In this document: piece by piece, positions 34,441-46,196 of the stretch
Layout: each line of letters begins with the position of its first letter
Numbering within the stretch: the first letter of the stretch is position 1
NCBI GenBank assembly: GCA_039566865.1
Contig: CM076948.1
Coordinates: 16,503,001-16,567,000, forward strand
Direction: 5' to 3'
DNA: 64,000 nt
DNA from: Aurelia coerulea
Taxonomy: Eukaryota; Cnidaria; Scyphozoa; Semaeostomeae; Ulmaridae
Translations under genes and position numbers: made by a program
The notes under the pieces: generated by a model
Database searches by the model: none
Seen by the model: the letters and a program-made list of their open reading frames with translations, nothing else
Told to the model about the DNA's origin: nothing

Positions 34441-35253
34441 CATGTGCAGAGATTCGATTGAAATTAGACGGGAAGTCAGAACATTATGATTCACAGCTGG
34501 TTTGATTCCGGAAGAAATTCTCAACAATAATACACTCATTTTTATAATAAAAGTGGTTCAAGTGGCTCTAGCCATATCGGATATAAGAATTTCCTGTTAT
34601 TTTTGTCAAAGGTTTATAGATCCTGAGATTCCCTTTAAAAAACTAAACTATGAATTAAAAATACGAAACTTTTGTAATTTACCGTTATAATGTTCTCTGG
34701 TGACTCAAAATATGTTTTAACCATTTTTAAATTCTCTTGAGCGCAAATCACTTTATTACTAGTTTGAAATCTTATTACAAAGTGATTTAAGAGCTCTTCG
34801 AACAAAAATAAATCATTCCAGAATGGAAATTAAAACTCATTCAGAGACTTTAGGTAGCAAAAGTATCCTAACATTTAAGAGACTGTCTGGCAATCTTTGA
34901 CCTTAGTTCTTAAAAAAAATTAGTTTAGACGTACTTTTCTTACAATTTCTTATTTTTGGGAAGTCCAAACATGACAAAGACTCTGGGGACTGAGGTTGAA
35001 GAAACGTTCTTTTTTAGCTCCCTAGCTCCCCTCTCTAATAAACCCCTCCCTCTCTGGTAAGCCCCTCCCTTCTAAGCTAAATGTTCTAAAGAAGCCCCAC
35101 TTTCCATCCTCCTTCATTTGTATTAAAAAGGATGTCAAATTTCAGTTTATTTAGCTAAAAAAGTGTGCAGGTTAATTTTGATACTGCTTTGATAAATATG
35201 TCGAATTTGTTCATTTGACTCGTAGTGAGGGCTGTTAGCACAAAAAAATGGGT

Positions 35254-35397
35254 GAATCGTGCAAATTGTGATACCAGCATGAAACTTGGTGGAGATGGGC
35301 TTGGTGGAGAAACTTGTGTCCACATCCCATCTTTTTCAGCGTATCAAACTGCCCATCTCCACCAAATTTCATGCTGGTATCACATTTTGCACGATTC
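35254..35397. repeat. Hairpin, ~46-bp arms
   Basis: GAATCGTGCAAATTGTGATA and the following bases to 35301 mirror 35351-35397 (TATCACATTTTGCACGATTC) with few mismatches, around a 50-bp loop. It is present in E1 only, in the segment replaced in E2. Confidence 0.85.
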
Positions 35398-35590
35398 ATG
35401 TAATAAGCTCCCCCACTATCGGTAATATTGTATGTCATTCCTCAAAATTGGGGATAAAAGAGTTAAGATGCTTTAATTTATATCCTTTTCATTTGAGAAT
35501 AAACCCCCTCTCTAGCTGACAAGCACCCTCTTCCTTAAAGCCCCCTCTGGAGTCTCCAAGATTGAGTAATAAGCATTTGGGGCTCAAAAT

Positions 35591-35652
35591 AGCCTGTGTT
35601 CCAGACCATTACGCAAATATAATTTATTTTTCTGGAGTCTGGAACACAGGTT
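35591..35652. repeat. Short hairpin, GCCTGTGTTCCAGAC
   Basis: GCCTGTGTTCCAGAC and GTCTGGAACACAGG face each other across about 30 bp. A compact foldback, perhaps a relic MITE tip pair. Confidence 0.7.
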
Positions 35653-38600
35653 AGCTCAAAAAAGCTTCTTGCTACTAAGAGTTTCTTGGAGTCTATCAAA
35701 TTTGCACTATTTTTCAGAATCATTCTGTTTTTTAAACAGGGCGTCCAACGTAACCAGTAAGATAAAACAATCTGTGGTACAATCTGCGTTAAAGTTATCC
35801 ATTTTCATAGCATTTTGAAGGCAGTGTTCATGCTCTAAATGACAATTATGTATGTAAAACCCACCATGGTGAAGCCTGCTGCACAGGCAAAATATGCTAG
35901 CAGCTTAAAACTTTGGATTCTTCGACGAAAGTCACAACGTGGTGAAGCAAGAAGCATAGCTTTTGAAAAATCGACGCAGTTCAGTTCACAGTTGCACAAC
36001 GCGAAATGAAATATAAACAATACCACAAACTGTGCAAATGATGAACAACTGGGCATTGTTTTCAAACAATAGCGAGTGAGTGCATGAGGGCAGCAATAAC
36101 TCAATTTGCTGTTGTCTAAAGTTTCTTATGAACCCCCGTTTATGATAAAAATGATCTTGGCGCCATTACAGGATAAGGATTAAAACTGTCATTGATCCCT
36201 GTCACTTCTCAACATTCCACAGCTGTGTTCACGCGAGCCTAGCATAGATTCAATTTTGTTTCAGTTGAAATCTGAAGGAATTCCAGCATATTTTCAAGAA
36301 AATATGCGCTAAATGAACTGAAGAGATCGAGAGGAACACATTGGTGTAATTTTTTTTCAAAACCGACCAATAGTTTGGCTATTCCATGTCGACCATTCCA
36401 TTCCATTCCATCACTCCATGTTTTACAGATTTTTTCCCTACAACTCACATCAATTAAACGACTTAACTGATGTCTGCCCACACAGTCTGTTATCATGCTA
36501 GTTGTTTCAGTCGATATTTAAGGGAATTTCATGAGACTTTCAAGAAAACATATGCAAAATAAACTAAGAAGATCTTGAGGAACACATTGATGTAATCTTT
36601 TTTCCAAAGCGACCAGTAGTTTGGCTATTCCATATCTACCATTCCATCTATACCATTCCATTCCATCATTCCATTCCATCATTCCATTCCATTATTCCAT
36701 TCCATCATTCCATTCCATCATTCCACACTCCATGTTTTACAGATAGCCCATAGAAACGAGACCAGATGATAATTGTTTGCGGCATATCACACCAGTAAAC
36801 AACGAAATGCTGTTCAAAACAGTCGACAAAAAGTATGTGATGAATGCTATCGATCAGCTAAAGAACGGAAAAGCGTCTGGTCCTGACAAAGTTACCGTAG
36901 CTTTGGTGAAAGACGCGAGCGAATTTATAGCTCAGCCCCTTATGCTGATTTATAACTCATCACTTACGAATGGTGTTTTTCCTGACATCTGCAAATTAGC
37001 GAGAGTCACCCCAATTTACAAGTCGGGCCCAAAAACTGATCTAAACAACTACAGACCTATCTCTGTAATCTCAGTGTTTTCAAGGATGCTAGAGCGACTA
37101 ACGCACGATCAACTATTTGCGTTTCTCAAAATCAATGAGAGTATTACATGCAACCAAGCAGCTTTTCGTAAGTTGTACTCCACGATAACATCACTCATAA
37201 GCAGCACAGACTTCTGGTACGAAAACGTAGATCGCAGCAATGTTAATCTCACTATTTTTCTCGACCTTAAGAAAGCCTTCGATACGGTTGATCACGATAT
37301 ATTACTCAAAAAATTACGTGCATATGGAATAAGAGGCAAAACTGGGAATTGGTTTGAATCCTACTTAAATAATAGAAAACAGTTCTGCTCTCTGAACGGT
37401 CAGCATTCTAAAGCCAGAGATGTAACCTGTGGTATTCCCCAAGGTTCTTGTTTGGGCCCTCTTCTTTTCATCATTTACTTGAATGACTTAGAAAAGTGTC
37501 TTAAATTCTCCAAGGCTAGCATTTATGCTGACGATACCAATATAACGATTGCATCGAACGATGTAGCGAAACTAATTGAGGACGCACATCAAGAGCTTTC
37601 CAATCTCTTTGAGTGGATGAGGGTGAACAAACTTAGCCCAAATCCCAAAAAAACTGAGTTCATGGTCATAGGGCATCCACTTAAAACCAAAAATTTAAAC
37701 CTGCCAGAAGTGCTTAAACTAAATAACTCTGATATCAAAAGAGTTGAAAAGACGAAATCCCTCGGAGTAATAGTTGATGAAAAACTAAGTTGGGATGAAC
37801 AGTTTAAGCGCACCAAAGGCAAACTAAGTGGAGGTCTTGCAGCTTTGAAAAAATTGAAAAATGTCGTTCCACAATCGCAATTGTGTAATGTATATTATGC
37901 GTTAGTCGAGAGTCACCTGCGTTATGCCGATATTATCTGGGGTAGTCTTTCAAAAACAAAAGTAGCTGCTCTCCAACGCCTTCAAGACCGGGCGTATTCA
38001 ATAATTGCAAACGCAAGAATAAAAGATGGCTGGTCGGCATCCTGGTTAAACGTAGAAAATCTGTTCCGTTACGATAGGAATGTCATGACTTACAAGATTA
38101 TGAACAGACTATGCCCTGAAAACCTCTGGGATAAATTCAAGCCAAGATCTTTTCACTCGACCTACAATACGAGGCACTGTAAGGATATCCAGATCCCTAG
38201 ATATAGGACTGAATTTGCAAAAAAGGGCTTTCATTACGCAGCTCTCAAGTCATGGAACGATACACCTGCCGAAATTCGCGAGTTACCGACACTTGATCGT
38301 TTTAAAAAACAACTTAAAACGCATCTAAAGAGCTAGACTCTCAAGCCAAACACAACTCCCTGGAAGAACAGCAAGGATTGCAGTGACGCATTTACCCATG
38401 GGCCCACTGGGCCCGGGCCCAGGGGCCCCCTAGAATTCTTAAATCTAGGGGGCCCCGAGCAAAATTTGAAAAGCCTATGAAGTGCTGTTGATTTCACTCT
38501 TGTGTTTGAAATGATTGTTAAAAAAGCCTCTCGAAAAGTTCATCGATAAAAGGAGGAATCTCGTTGATACCGAAGCTAAAGTCCATAAAAAGTAAGAAAT

Positions 38601-38744
38601 GGAACAGGCGACAACCCCATGAAACACAAAAACCTATTTTGGATGATCAATTAGAGCAAATTGTGAAAGGAGATGAAGCTGCAACTTCCCAAAGGCAATT
38701 ACTGCACTTAGATTGTTGCTCAATGCAATGACCGCACTTTGCCA

Positions 38745-38870
38745 TGCAGAGTTTCCTCCAGTGAAAGAAGTTTCTCCATGCTGAAAGGGTCAAGAGTCAG
38801 GTGTCAACTAAGGTCCACAATGTCACAAGAGCGCGTTGTTGCCTTTTGCCTAATGCATGGCAGCAAATTT
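38745..38870 (+). pseudogene. hAT transposase C-terminal dimerisation remnant
   Basis: The reading SSERSFSMLKGSRVRCQLRS, then TMSQERVVAFCLMHG, matches the hAT C-terminal pattern (SERSFS-LK-R-LRSTM-QERL). The upstream part is frameshifted and only partly legible (MTALCH). It supports the hAT assignment of the surrounding element. Confidence 0.65.
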
Positions 38871-39416
38871 TGATGTCCCGAGGCACAAGGGGGAGGGGAT
38901 TGCCCCCACTTTTGTCCAAAGTTGGTATAGGTTGGGAAAGACCTTTCTGAGAAATTTCAAAACTTCCACTTTAGCACTGGCATTTTGTAGGATAACCGTC
39001 ACAAAATATCAAATTTTCCTTGTCGCTAATGGCAAGCATGATATTAGGAGATGCATTCTAAGCCAAAGTAAAGGGCGTAGCCCCAAAAATTTTCCGGGGG
39101 CTTCGCCCCCAGGCCCCTCGTTTCGTTCCCCTCATTTAATTTACCCTGGCCACGCCACTGTTGTGAGGTTTTTAGACCCCAAGAATATCATCCGAAATTT
39201 TGCAGCATTGAAGGCAAGACGAAAATCATGAAAAACCATTGGACAAAGGGCAGTTTTCTTGGGATTGTACCGACATGTATATATTTGTACAAGTTTACTC
39301 ATTTCTTCGAATTTTCCCCTTTCAAAATGTTTAGTTAATATCAACTTGTTTGGCTACGGCTGAATCTGGTGGCCATACCCATACATGGCAAATATGCTAA
39401 CAGGGTATCGCGAGTA

Positions 39417-39843
39417 CACGTTTTTTTTTTCATAAGAAACTGGTTTATAAGAAACTAGTACTACGATGACCAAAAATTTAAGAAACTCTAGTACTACGCT
39501 CAAGAACGGATAAGAAACTCTAAAACTTTATTTCTGTATGTCTCTCTTATTCTATATCTCTCTAACAAAGGTACCTTAGCCTAGTCTTTTCTTGACTTTT
39601 AACTGCAAAATTGGTAAATTTTTGCCTTGATGCGCATGGCTTCTTCTTGATGACAATGTGAATGCAAAATGGAAGCCCTTTGTCGAGAAGAAGGCTCAAC
39701 TTCGAACAATGCTGCAATTTTAGGCCCAAAAATAAGAAACAAATTAAGAAACTTTTACTACTAAAACACCGAAAGTTTCATGCGAAATTAAGAAACTTTT
39801 AGTACTAAGTGCTGATCCAAGTTTCTTATAAAAAAAAAACGTG
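39417..39843. mobile_element. Second copy of the CACGTTT MITE
   Basis: Starts CACGTTTTTTTTTTCATAAG, ends AAAAAAACGTG, TA on each flank (39415-39416, 39844-39845). Nearly identical in order and sequence to 1755-2178, including AGTACTACGATGACC. Degraded relatives are visible at about 43380-43490 and 55680-55805. Confidence 0.88.
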
Positions 39844-40289
39844 TATTATGATATAAATTTGTTTAGGTATATTCTAAGGGGCCCCAACCAGTTTTGGGCC
39901 CAGGGCCCCAACAGACTTAAATGCGGCCCTGGGATTAAGTTTTATAGGGCTTTAGGTTTTTATTCATAAGGTTTCATCATTGTAAATAGATGTTATATAT
40001 TTTAATTTGCTGAAGGGTTAATTTGTGTATAAATAATATTAAATGAAATGAAAAAAATGGCTAATTTTGGCCTTTGCCCCCCTGTATCCCTGAAAAGCCC
40101 CCTCAACCGCCCGATCAACACCCAGATTCGTAATCTACACAAAAATGTGATCTAGAAAAAGTATGTCCCATAAATTCCCTCTCTTGGTGGTCTAATAAGA
40201 CAGGGCAACTCTGACAGATTCATGCTTCTGGGAGCCCCTTCGCACCTTGGTGCTCATCTAATCCTTCCTGAACACCTGGACCTTTTTAT

Positions 40290-40612
40290 CCCGGGGGGGG
40301 GGGGTACTTGACTTAAATTTGTACGGGGGTGCGCCCACGAAAAAAATTTTTTTACCCTGCTCCAGAATTTTTCGCTCAAAACGATAACCTGTTCTAGAAA
40401 AAATTGCTGAAAATTACACTCAAAAACATGAAATTTGACCGAAAAACGACCCGATCTAGCAGAATATTCCCCTTTGACATGTTTTGACAACCTGCTCTAG
40501 AAAAATTGCCTCATTTTGATACCCTGTGCTAGAAAAAATTCGTGAAAACAATACCCTTAAAAACGGCACATCCCCGTCGGACAAATATACTAAGTACCCC
40601 CCCCCCCCCAGG
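40290..40612. mobile_element. CCCGGGGGGG-tipped MITE, 8-bp duplication
   Basis: Left tip CCCGGGGGGGGGGGGTACTT, right tip AAGTA followed by a C run and AGG. Flanking octamers are CTTTTTAT (40282-40289) and CTTTATAT (40613-40620), one mismatch. Same family as 9661 and 41771. From 40613 to 41250 I see no gene. Confidence 0.75.
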
Positions 40613-41942
40613 CTTTATATGCAAAACTCCATAGTGTAGAAATAACAGCATTACGTCATATTTGAAATAACTGCAAAAAGGGAGCCATGCGCGTATAAGT
40701 TGTCTGACAGTGAGAAAGTGTTACATTCAATTTCTGACAATGCCGCAAATGGACTGAACAATCTACACTTCAAAATCTACACAAATCGACACTTGCAGGA
40801 ATGTGATTTCGTAATATCTAATGCTGATGAAATGAACTGTGCCTAAATTTACATCGTACGTCATTGTTGAAAAAACCATAGGGATAGGGAATAAACACTG
40901 CGTCATTTGATAACTGGATGAGTAAGAACTGACGCACATCCCATTTTGATGGTTAGTTCCAACCACCAGACTGAAGTTCTCTTGAAGAAGAAGAAATTAA
41001 GTTTTCCTTACATTTTGAGAATCATTTCAGAAAAAAGAAGAAAGTTTTGGTACATATTGAAGTTACGACAATGCCAGCTTTCCCCAAAATAAATAAACAG
41101 TCTCAAGAATAACAACAACAAAATGGCCCAAGCACCTGTCACTTTAATGATATCTGTAAATCTTGTCCATAGATGTCTTTAATATTTAATTATTTAACTT
41201 ATCTATCAATTTCTTCATTTCTTAATTCATACATTTATACATTCATACGTTCTAATTACAGACCTATATCTGTTCTCCCTGTTCTTTCGAGAATTTTTGA
41301 AAAAATGATCTTCAACCAACTCTATAAGTACTTGGATACAAACAAACACTTGTTTTCTAAACAATCCGGTTTTAGACGCCTGTACTCTGTTGTAACAAGT
41401 CTCCTGTCCTGCACTAACGATTGGTATAAGAACATGGATACTGGGAAATACACTGCATTGGTGTTCATAGACCTAAAGAAAGCGTTTGATACTGTAGATC
41501 ATGATATCCTGCTAAAAAAGATGCAGGAATATGGGATTTCTGGTATCGAGCATGCATGGTTTACATCATATCTCCAAGACAGACGGCAGTTATGCAAGGT
41601 CAATGGTGTTTCGTCACGAATAGAAGAAATACACTGTGGTGTTCCACAAGGATCTTGCCTTGGGCCTCTTCTTTTTATACTTTATATCAATGACCTTCCG
41701 TTTTGTCTGGACAACTGCCAGGTGACTATGTATGCTGATGATACCAGTATCTCCTTTTCTGCAAGGAACGCCCGGGGGGGGGGTGACTCCTATATGTAGC
41801 TGAACGGGGACGTGCCGCCCATAAGGATGGGTTCGAAAGCTTCAAAATCCCTAAATATGGGTCTCAAAATGCAGTGATTCCAATAGAAATGGGTTGGTTT
41901 TACTGTCCTGAAACCTTAATAATGGGTTTTGACGAAATGGTA

Positions 41943-42760
41943 TTGATATTGGGAGTTGCATTCTAAGCCAAAGTAAAAGATCTTTCTTCAAAAATTTTCC
42001 TCATGCTCTAATTCATGGGATAACTGTCACAAAACTATCCAAGTTTTTCTTGTCGCTAATGGCAAGCGTAATATTGGGAGATGCATTCTAAGCCAAAGTA
42101 AAGGATCTTTCTTCAAAAATTTTCCTCATGCTCTAATTCCTGGGATAACTGTCACAGAACTATCAAAGTTTTTCTTGTCGCTAATGGCAAGCGTGATATT
42201 GGGAGATACATTCTAAGCCAAAGTAAAGGATCTTTCTTCAAAAATTTTCCTCATGCTCTAATTCATGGGATAACTGTCACAAAACTATCAAAGTTTTTCT
42301 TGTCGCTAATGGCAAGCATGATATTGGGAGATGCATCCTAAGCCAAAGTAAAAGATCTTTCTTCAAAAATTTTCCTCGTGCATCGTGCTTTTATTTATAG
42401 GATAACTGTCACAAAACTATCAAAGTTTTCTTGTCACTGATGGCAAGCGTGATATTAGGAGATGCATTCTAAGCCAAAGTAAAGGATCTTTTTTCTAAAA
42501 TTTTCCTCGCGCTCTGATTCGCAGGATAACCGTCACGAAACTATCAAAATTTTTCTTGTCATTGATGGCAAGCGTGATATTAGGAGATGCATTCTAAGCC
42601 AAAGTAAAGGATCTTTCTTCTAAAATTTTCCTCATGCTCTAATTCATAGGATAACTGTCACAAAACTATCAAAGTTTTCTTGTCGCTAGTGGCAAGTATG
42701 ATATTGGGAGATGCATTCTAAGCCAAAGTAAAGGACGTGGCCCCAAAAATTTTCCTGGGG
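41943..42760 (+). repeat. Tandem array of ~125-bp GCCAAAGTAAA units
   Basis: Seven unit starts (near 41959, 42086, 42211, 42336, 42465, 42591, 42715) spaced 125-129 bp, with GATATTGGGAGATGCATTCT and GATAACTGTCACAAAACTAT in each. It closes with GGGGGCTTTGCCCCC and a CTGGCCACGC end. A decayed extension runs to about 43060. Small spacing variation and point differences show independent drift. Confidence 0.9.
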
Positions 42761-43506
42761 GCTTTGCCCCCAGGCCCCCTCATTTCAATCCCTCCTCTTA
42801 ATTTACCCTGGCCACGCAAATGATTGTAAGCAAAAGTAAAGGATGTTTCTTCAAAAATGTTCCTCGTGCTTTGATTTATAGGATGATAGCTGTCACAAAA
42901 CTATTTGGTTTCCTCGTCGCTAAAGGCAAGCATGATATTAGGCTATGCATTTTAAGCCAAAGTAAAGGATGTTTCTTCAAAAATAATCCTCGTAGTATTA
43001 GAAGATGCATTCTAAGCCTAAGTAAATGGTGTGGTCCAAAATTTTTTCCTAACGCCTTGCCCTCAGACCCCTCAATTAATTTGGCCCTATTGCAATAAAT
43101 TTTCTTGTGGGCTTCGCCCCCAGACCGTCACAATTTACATTAGTCACTCATGTCTGAATCTAGCCTTGGGGCAGGTCAGGGTCTCAAAAGAGTAAGCGTA
43201 AGAAAGTTGCAACATTGCCAATCTCGTCAGAAACTTGACGACTATGCTTGATATAAGGGGGCGCCATTTCGCTGCCGGCCCCACCGGACGAAAAAAGCCA
43301 GGCCGCCACTGTAGATCTCAAGAAACATATCCGCAGCAGTGTTGGGACCACAGTGGCAATTCATGAGTTTAAAAGATGAGAAACAAATCAAGAAGCTTTC
43401 TAGTACTAAAATGCGAAAATTTGCTTGTTGAATTATGAAACGTTTAGTGCTATGGCCAGATCCAAGTTTCTTATAAAGAAAAAACATATAAAATGTTAGT
43501 TGTAGT

Positions 43507-45106
43507 CAGGGGCGGACTGGCTGCAAAATTAGGGCCCGGGCCATTTTGTAGGAAAAGGGCCCCAATACCAATACCACAGGTGAGCGAAACAAGCAGGGTC
43601 TGGGGATACTTACCCGGACTGCGAAATTATTTTGTGGTCAAGTCCTCTAAATTGGCTTAAAAAGGTATTGGAAAATTTTCAGCGATTCAAAATGGGAACT
43701 AACAAACGGCATTTTATACCGCTATTTCTATCTCAGAAGAATCTTTGCACAATTAATAAATGTCCGTAATACTATCGGAGAGCTCTTCAGTAATGGTTCA
43801 AATGCTCAAGCTCCTGACAGTCAGTGGCGGCGCCAGCCGAAAATTTGTCGTGACCTCATCATTTTTCTTCAGAAATGCCCCTTTTCCGTAAGGGAATGAC
43901 CTTTTGGCTCTCAAATGTTTGCCCAAACTACCGGATGAGCCAAAAGTGGGTTTATTTTAAAAAAACGTTCCCATTTTTTCGTATAAAATTCGTAGCACCA
44001 CAAGTACTTCACTGAATTTGAATGATTCAAATTCTAGTTAGCAAAAGTTTCCAAAAGATCGAAGTATATTTGTGATTTTTCTCGTCTTATTACGAGCACT
44101 GTAAGTACAGGTAAATTCAACTTTACAAAAATCCATGTTTACCAAATGACTGAAAAAGGCAAACAACACTTGATCAAGTCGTTTGGACTCTTCTCACACA
44201 AAGCAATAGGCACGGGCGTTTCGCCTCTCTCAAAGAGTTAGATTCTCAAACAGATACTGAAGATTTTCAATCCCATGGCAATAAACGTGCAGACAATATC
44301 TCTCACCCTTGAGAAATTGCATTTTCTCTGTTGTTCTGAGCGAGGAGTCCTTTATGATTTGATCAAGTAGTTTAGGCCTTTTCAGTCATTTTTGCAACCA
44401 CCACGTTTTTGTAAACTTGAATTTACGAATTTTGTCAGTACTCGTAGAGGGCGAGAAAAATCACAAAAATACTTCGATCTTTTGGCTGTCAAGCAAATAT
44501 TGATTCATTCCAATCCATCCAGTACTTTTGATGCTATTAATTTCTAAAAGTGGGACTTTTGTCTGGTTCACCTGGTAGCTACCTAACCCATCCCTCAACA
44601 CTCTCTTGACAGGATTGGACGAATTTTTTCGTTCTTGACCGATTTCCCATCTCAATTCTTGCCATAGCACCACCAAAGAGTCCGGCGATCCTTGACAAGG
44701 ATTATTCGAAAAAAGATAATGTCTGTACAACAGATATAAAGTTTACAACAGTCTTCTTGTCACAAAATAAAGGTCAATAAGCCTCTTACATTCTCTCGAC
44801 ATACATCTGTGAAAATTCATCAATTATCTTCACAACATCAAGGTGCGCATGGGGCCCCGAATAGGTAACTGTGCCCTTCAGTAATGCTATATGAATGAGA
44901 TCGTTTCGAATAACAACTGACCAACTGACCAACTGACGAAGCCAGACACCGAGAGAGCCTTAGTGCAGCGGCTGATAAAAGGGCCCAAACCAAGCTAGTT
45001 AAATTGCCTTTTTATTGTAAAATTAAACTAAAAAAATAATTTTTGATATTTTTGAGAGGGCCCACCGGGCGATCGCCCGGTAGCCCGACTGGCCAGTCCG
45101 CCTCTG
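43507..45106. mobile_element. hAT-like element, CAGGGGCGGACTGGC tips, 8-bp duplication
   Basis: Starts CAGGGGCGGACTGGC and ends GCCAGTCCGCCTCTG. GTTGTAGT is exact on both sides (43499-43506, 45107-45114). CAG-type tips with an 8-bp duplication are the classic hAT signature. Inside lie another hAT-like tip (CAGTGGCGGCGCCAGC near 43823) and an internal foldback with arms at about 44045-44185 and 44330-44485. No transposase motif was recognised, so it appears non-autonomous. Confidence 0.88.
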
Positions 45107-46196
45107 GTTGTAGTTTATTTACGTTCTTATTCAATCCCTTGCATGTTACATACAGTTCAATTTGGAAACCATAAAACTGGGTATGTTTTTCTCCAAATCC
45201 TTAAAAGTGGGTATGAAAAAAGTATGTGAATTGATAAGGGTGGGTATGACGCTACAATTTGGGCGGCACGCCCCCGTCATCTTTTGGCCCAAGTAACCCC
45301 CCCGGGAAGGAACGTCAGCGATCTGAACGTGACGCTTAACAAAGAACTTGATTCTTTAAGGGAATGGCTCCAAGGCAATAAGTTATCATTGAATGTCCTG
45401 AAGACACAGGCGATGGTCATAGGATCTCGGCCTAACCTTAAGAAGATTTCGACAAAATCAGTGGAACCACCATTATTTTCTATTGGTGGCTCTGAAGTTG
45501 AAATGGTTGATAAGGTCAAGTATTTAGGGATGCAAATTGATAAACATTTAGCTTGGGATGAACATATCCATTTTGTACGATCTAAGGTTTCTCGTGCTAT
45601 TGGATTTCTTAAATATGCCAAGAAGTTACTTCCAAAAGACACTCTCTCTAAAATGTATCGTGGTATCGTTGAACCGCATCTCCGCTACTGCTGTTCAGTC
45701 TAGGGGGCATGTGGGGGGACAGGGTTGCAGGTGCTGCAAAATCTTCAAAACCGCGCAGCTAGAATTGTGACCAACAGCAGTTATGATTCTTCTGCTAGTG
45801 CTTTGATTAAAAGTTTGAATTGGCCTACTGTAGCAGATATGATAAAAACCGAGACAGCTTGCATGGTTTACAAATCGATAAATGACCTTGCTCCTGATTA
45901 CCTGTCAGAATTGTTCATTAGAAATTCGACATGCAGTAGGAAAAATTTGAGAAACACCGCAACTGATCTTCAAGTCCCACTAATGAGAACGAGTAATGGT
46001 CAGCGAGCTTTCTCATATCGCGGTGCTGGAGTTTGGAACCTCTTGGGTTGTGAAGTCAAGCAGGCATCCTCATTGAAAGCATTTAAAGAAGCTTTGAAAA
46101 AATAGTTTATTTATTTATTTATTCATTTATTCATTATTGTAATTAAATTAGGGTTTTACTTTGTATTTATTTTTAACTTAATTTGTAACGTTTTAT

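Larger units (their letters stand above)
23724..36748. mobile_element. E1: 13-kb nested long-TIR element, 10-bp duplication
   Basis: Begins GGCTATCTGTAAAACATGG and ends with its exact complement. CATAGAAACG precedes (23714-23723) and follows (36749-36758). The arms are inverted repeats of about 0.9 kb; the right arm lacks an about 53-bp segment. Each arm contains two diverged subrepeats starting TCTGTAAAACATGGAGTG and runs of GGAATGATGGAAT. Without E2 (24527-33235) and the 425-bp insert at 34016, the element is about 3.9 kb. No transposase is recognisable. Long TIRs with a 10-bp duplication suggest a non-autonomous Mutator-like element (inference). Confidence 0.85.
38384..39930. mobile_element. 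hAT-like element in the LINE 3' UTR, with transposase remnant
   Basis: The left tip CAGTGACGCATTTA and right tip TAAATGCGGCCCTG are inverted, enclosed by mirrored GGGCCC-rich blocks. Both flanks are LINE 3' UTR; the 8-bp duplication is not clear (AAGGATTG versus GGATTAAG). A hAT C-terminal dimerisation remnant is inside (38745-38870). A GCCAAAGTAAA-family unit (38985-39166, ending CTGGCCACGCCACTG) and a MITE (39417) are nested. Confidence 0.65.
23586..40052 (+). pseudogene. LINE reverse transcriptase split by a 13-kb insertion
   Basis: The left part (23586-23723) encodes LNCHFFVSVGPKLAKSIET. The right part (36749-38336) resumes as IETRPDDNCLRHITPVNNEM. The frame passes exactly through the duplicated CATAGAAACG. 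The right part is an uninterrupted RT: LKNGKASGPDKVTVALV, NNYRPISVISVFSRML, FLDLKKAFDTVDHDILL, CGIPQGSCLGPLLFIIYLND, catalytic YADDTNI, KSLGVIVDEKLSWDEQ, and C-terminal KGFHYAALKSWNDTPAEIRE. The 5' end is truncated (no endonuclease). The 3' UTR is itself split by an hAT-like element (38384-39930) and ends in an AAATGAAATGAAAA tail near 40050. Without the insertion the RT would be open, so the insertion looks recent. Confidence 0.88.
41771..45306. mobile_element. E7: CCCGGGGGG-tipped composite element in the LINE RT, 8-bp duplication
   Basis: The left end is CCCGGGGGGGGGG and the right end CCCCCCCGGG. AAGGAACG is exact at 41763-41770 and 45307-45314. The left subterminal block GGGACGTGCCGCCC is mirrored by GGGCGGCACGCCCCC near 45262. 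It contains the long tandem array (41943-42760) and a complete hAT element (43507-45106). No transposase ORF was recognised. Confidence 0.88.

Noticed and set aside
29822..34690. 62-aa ORF identical in E1 and E2
   Set aside because: Identity follows from recent duplication of the whole element; length and composition give no coding support.
23976..36496. Repeated 85-aa ORF (MITDCVGRHQLSRL...) and 89-207-aa ORF (MSY-CPHAL...)
   Set aside because: They occur in each arm of E1/E2 in both orientations, start or end differently in each copy, contain the GGAAT repeats, and match no family I know.
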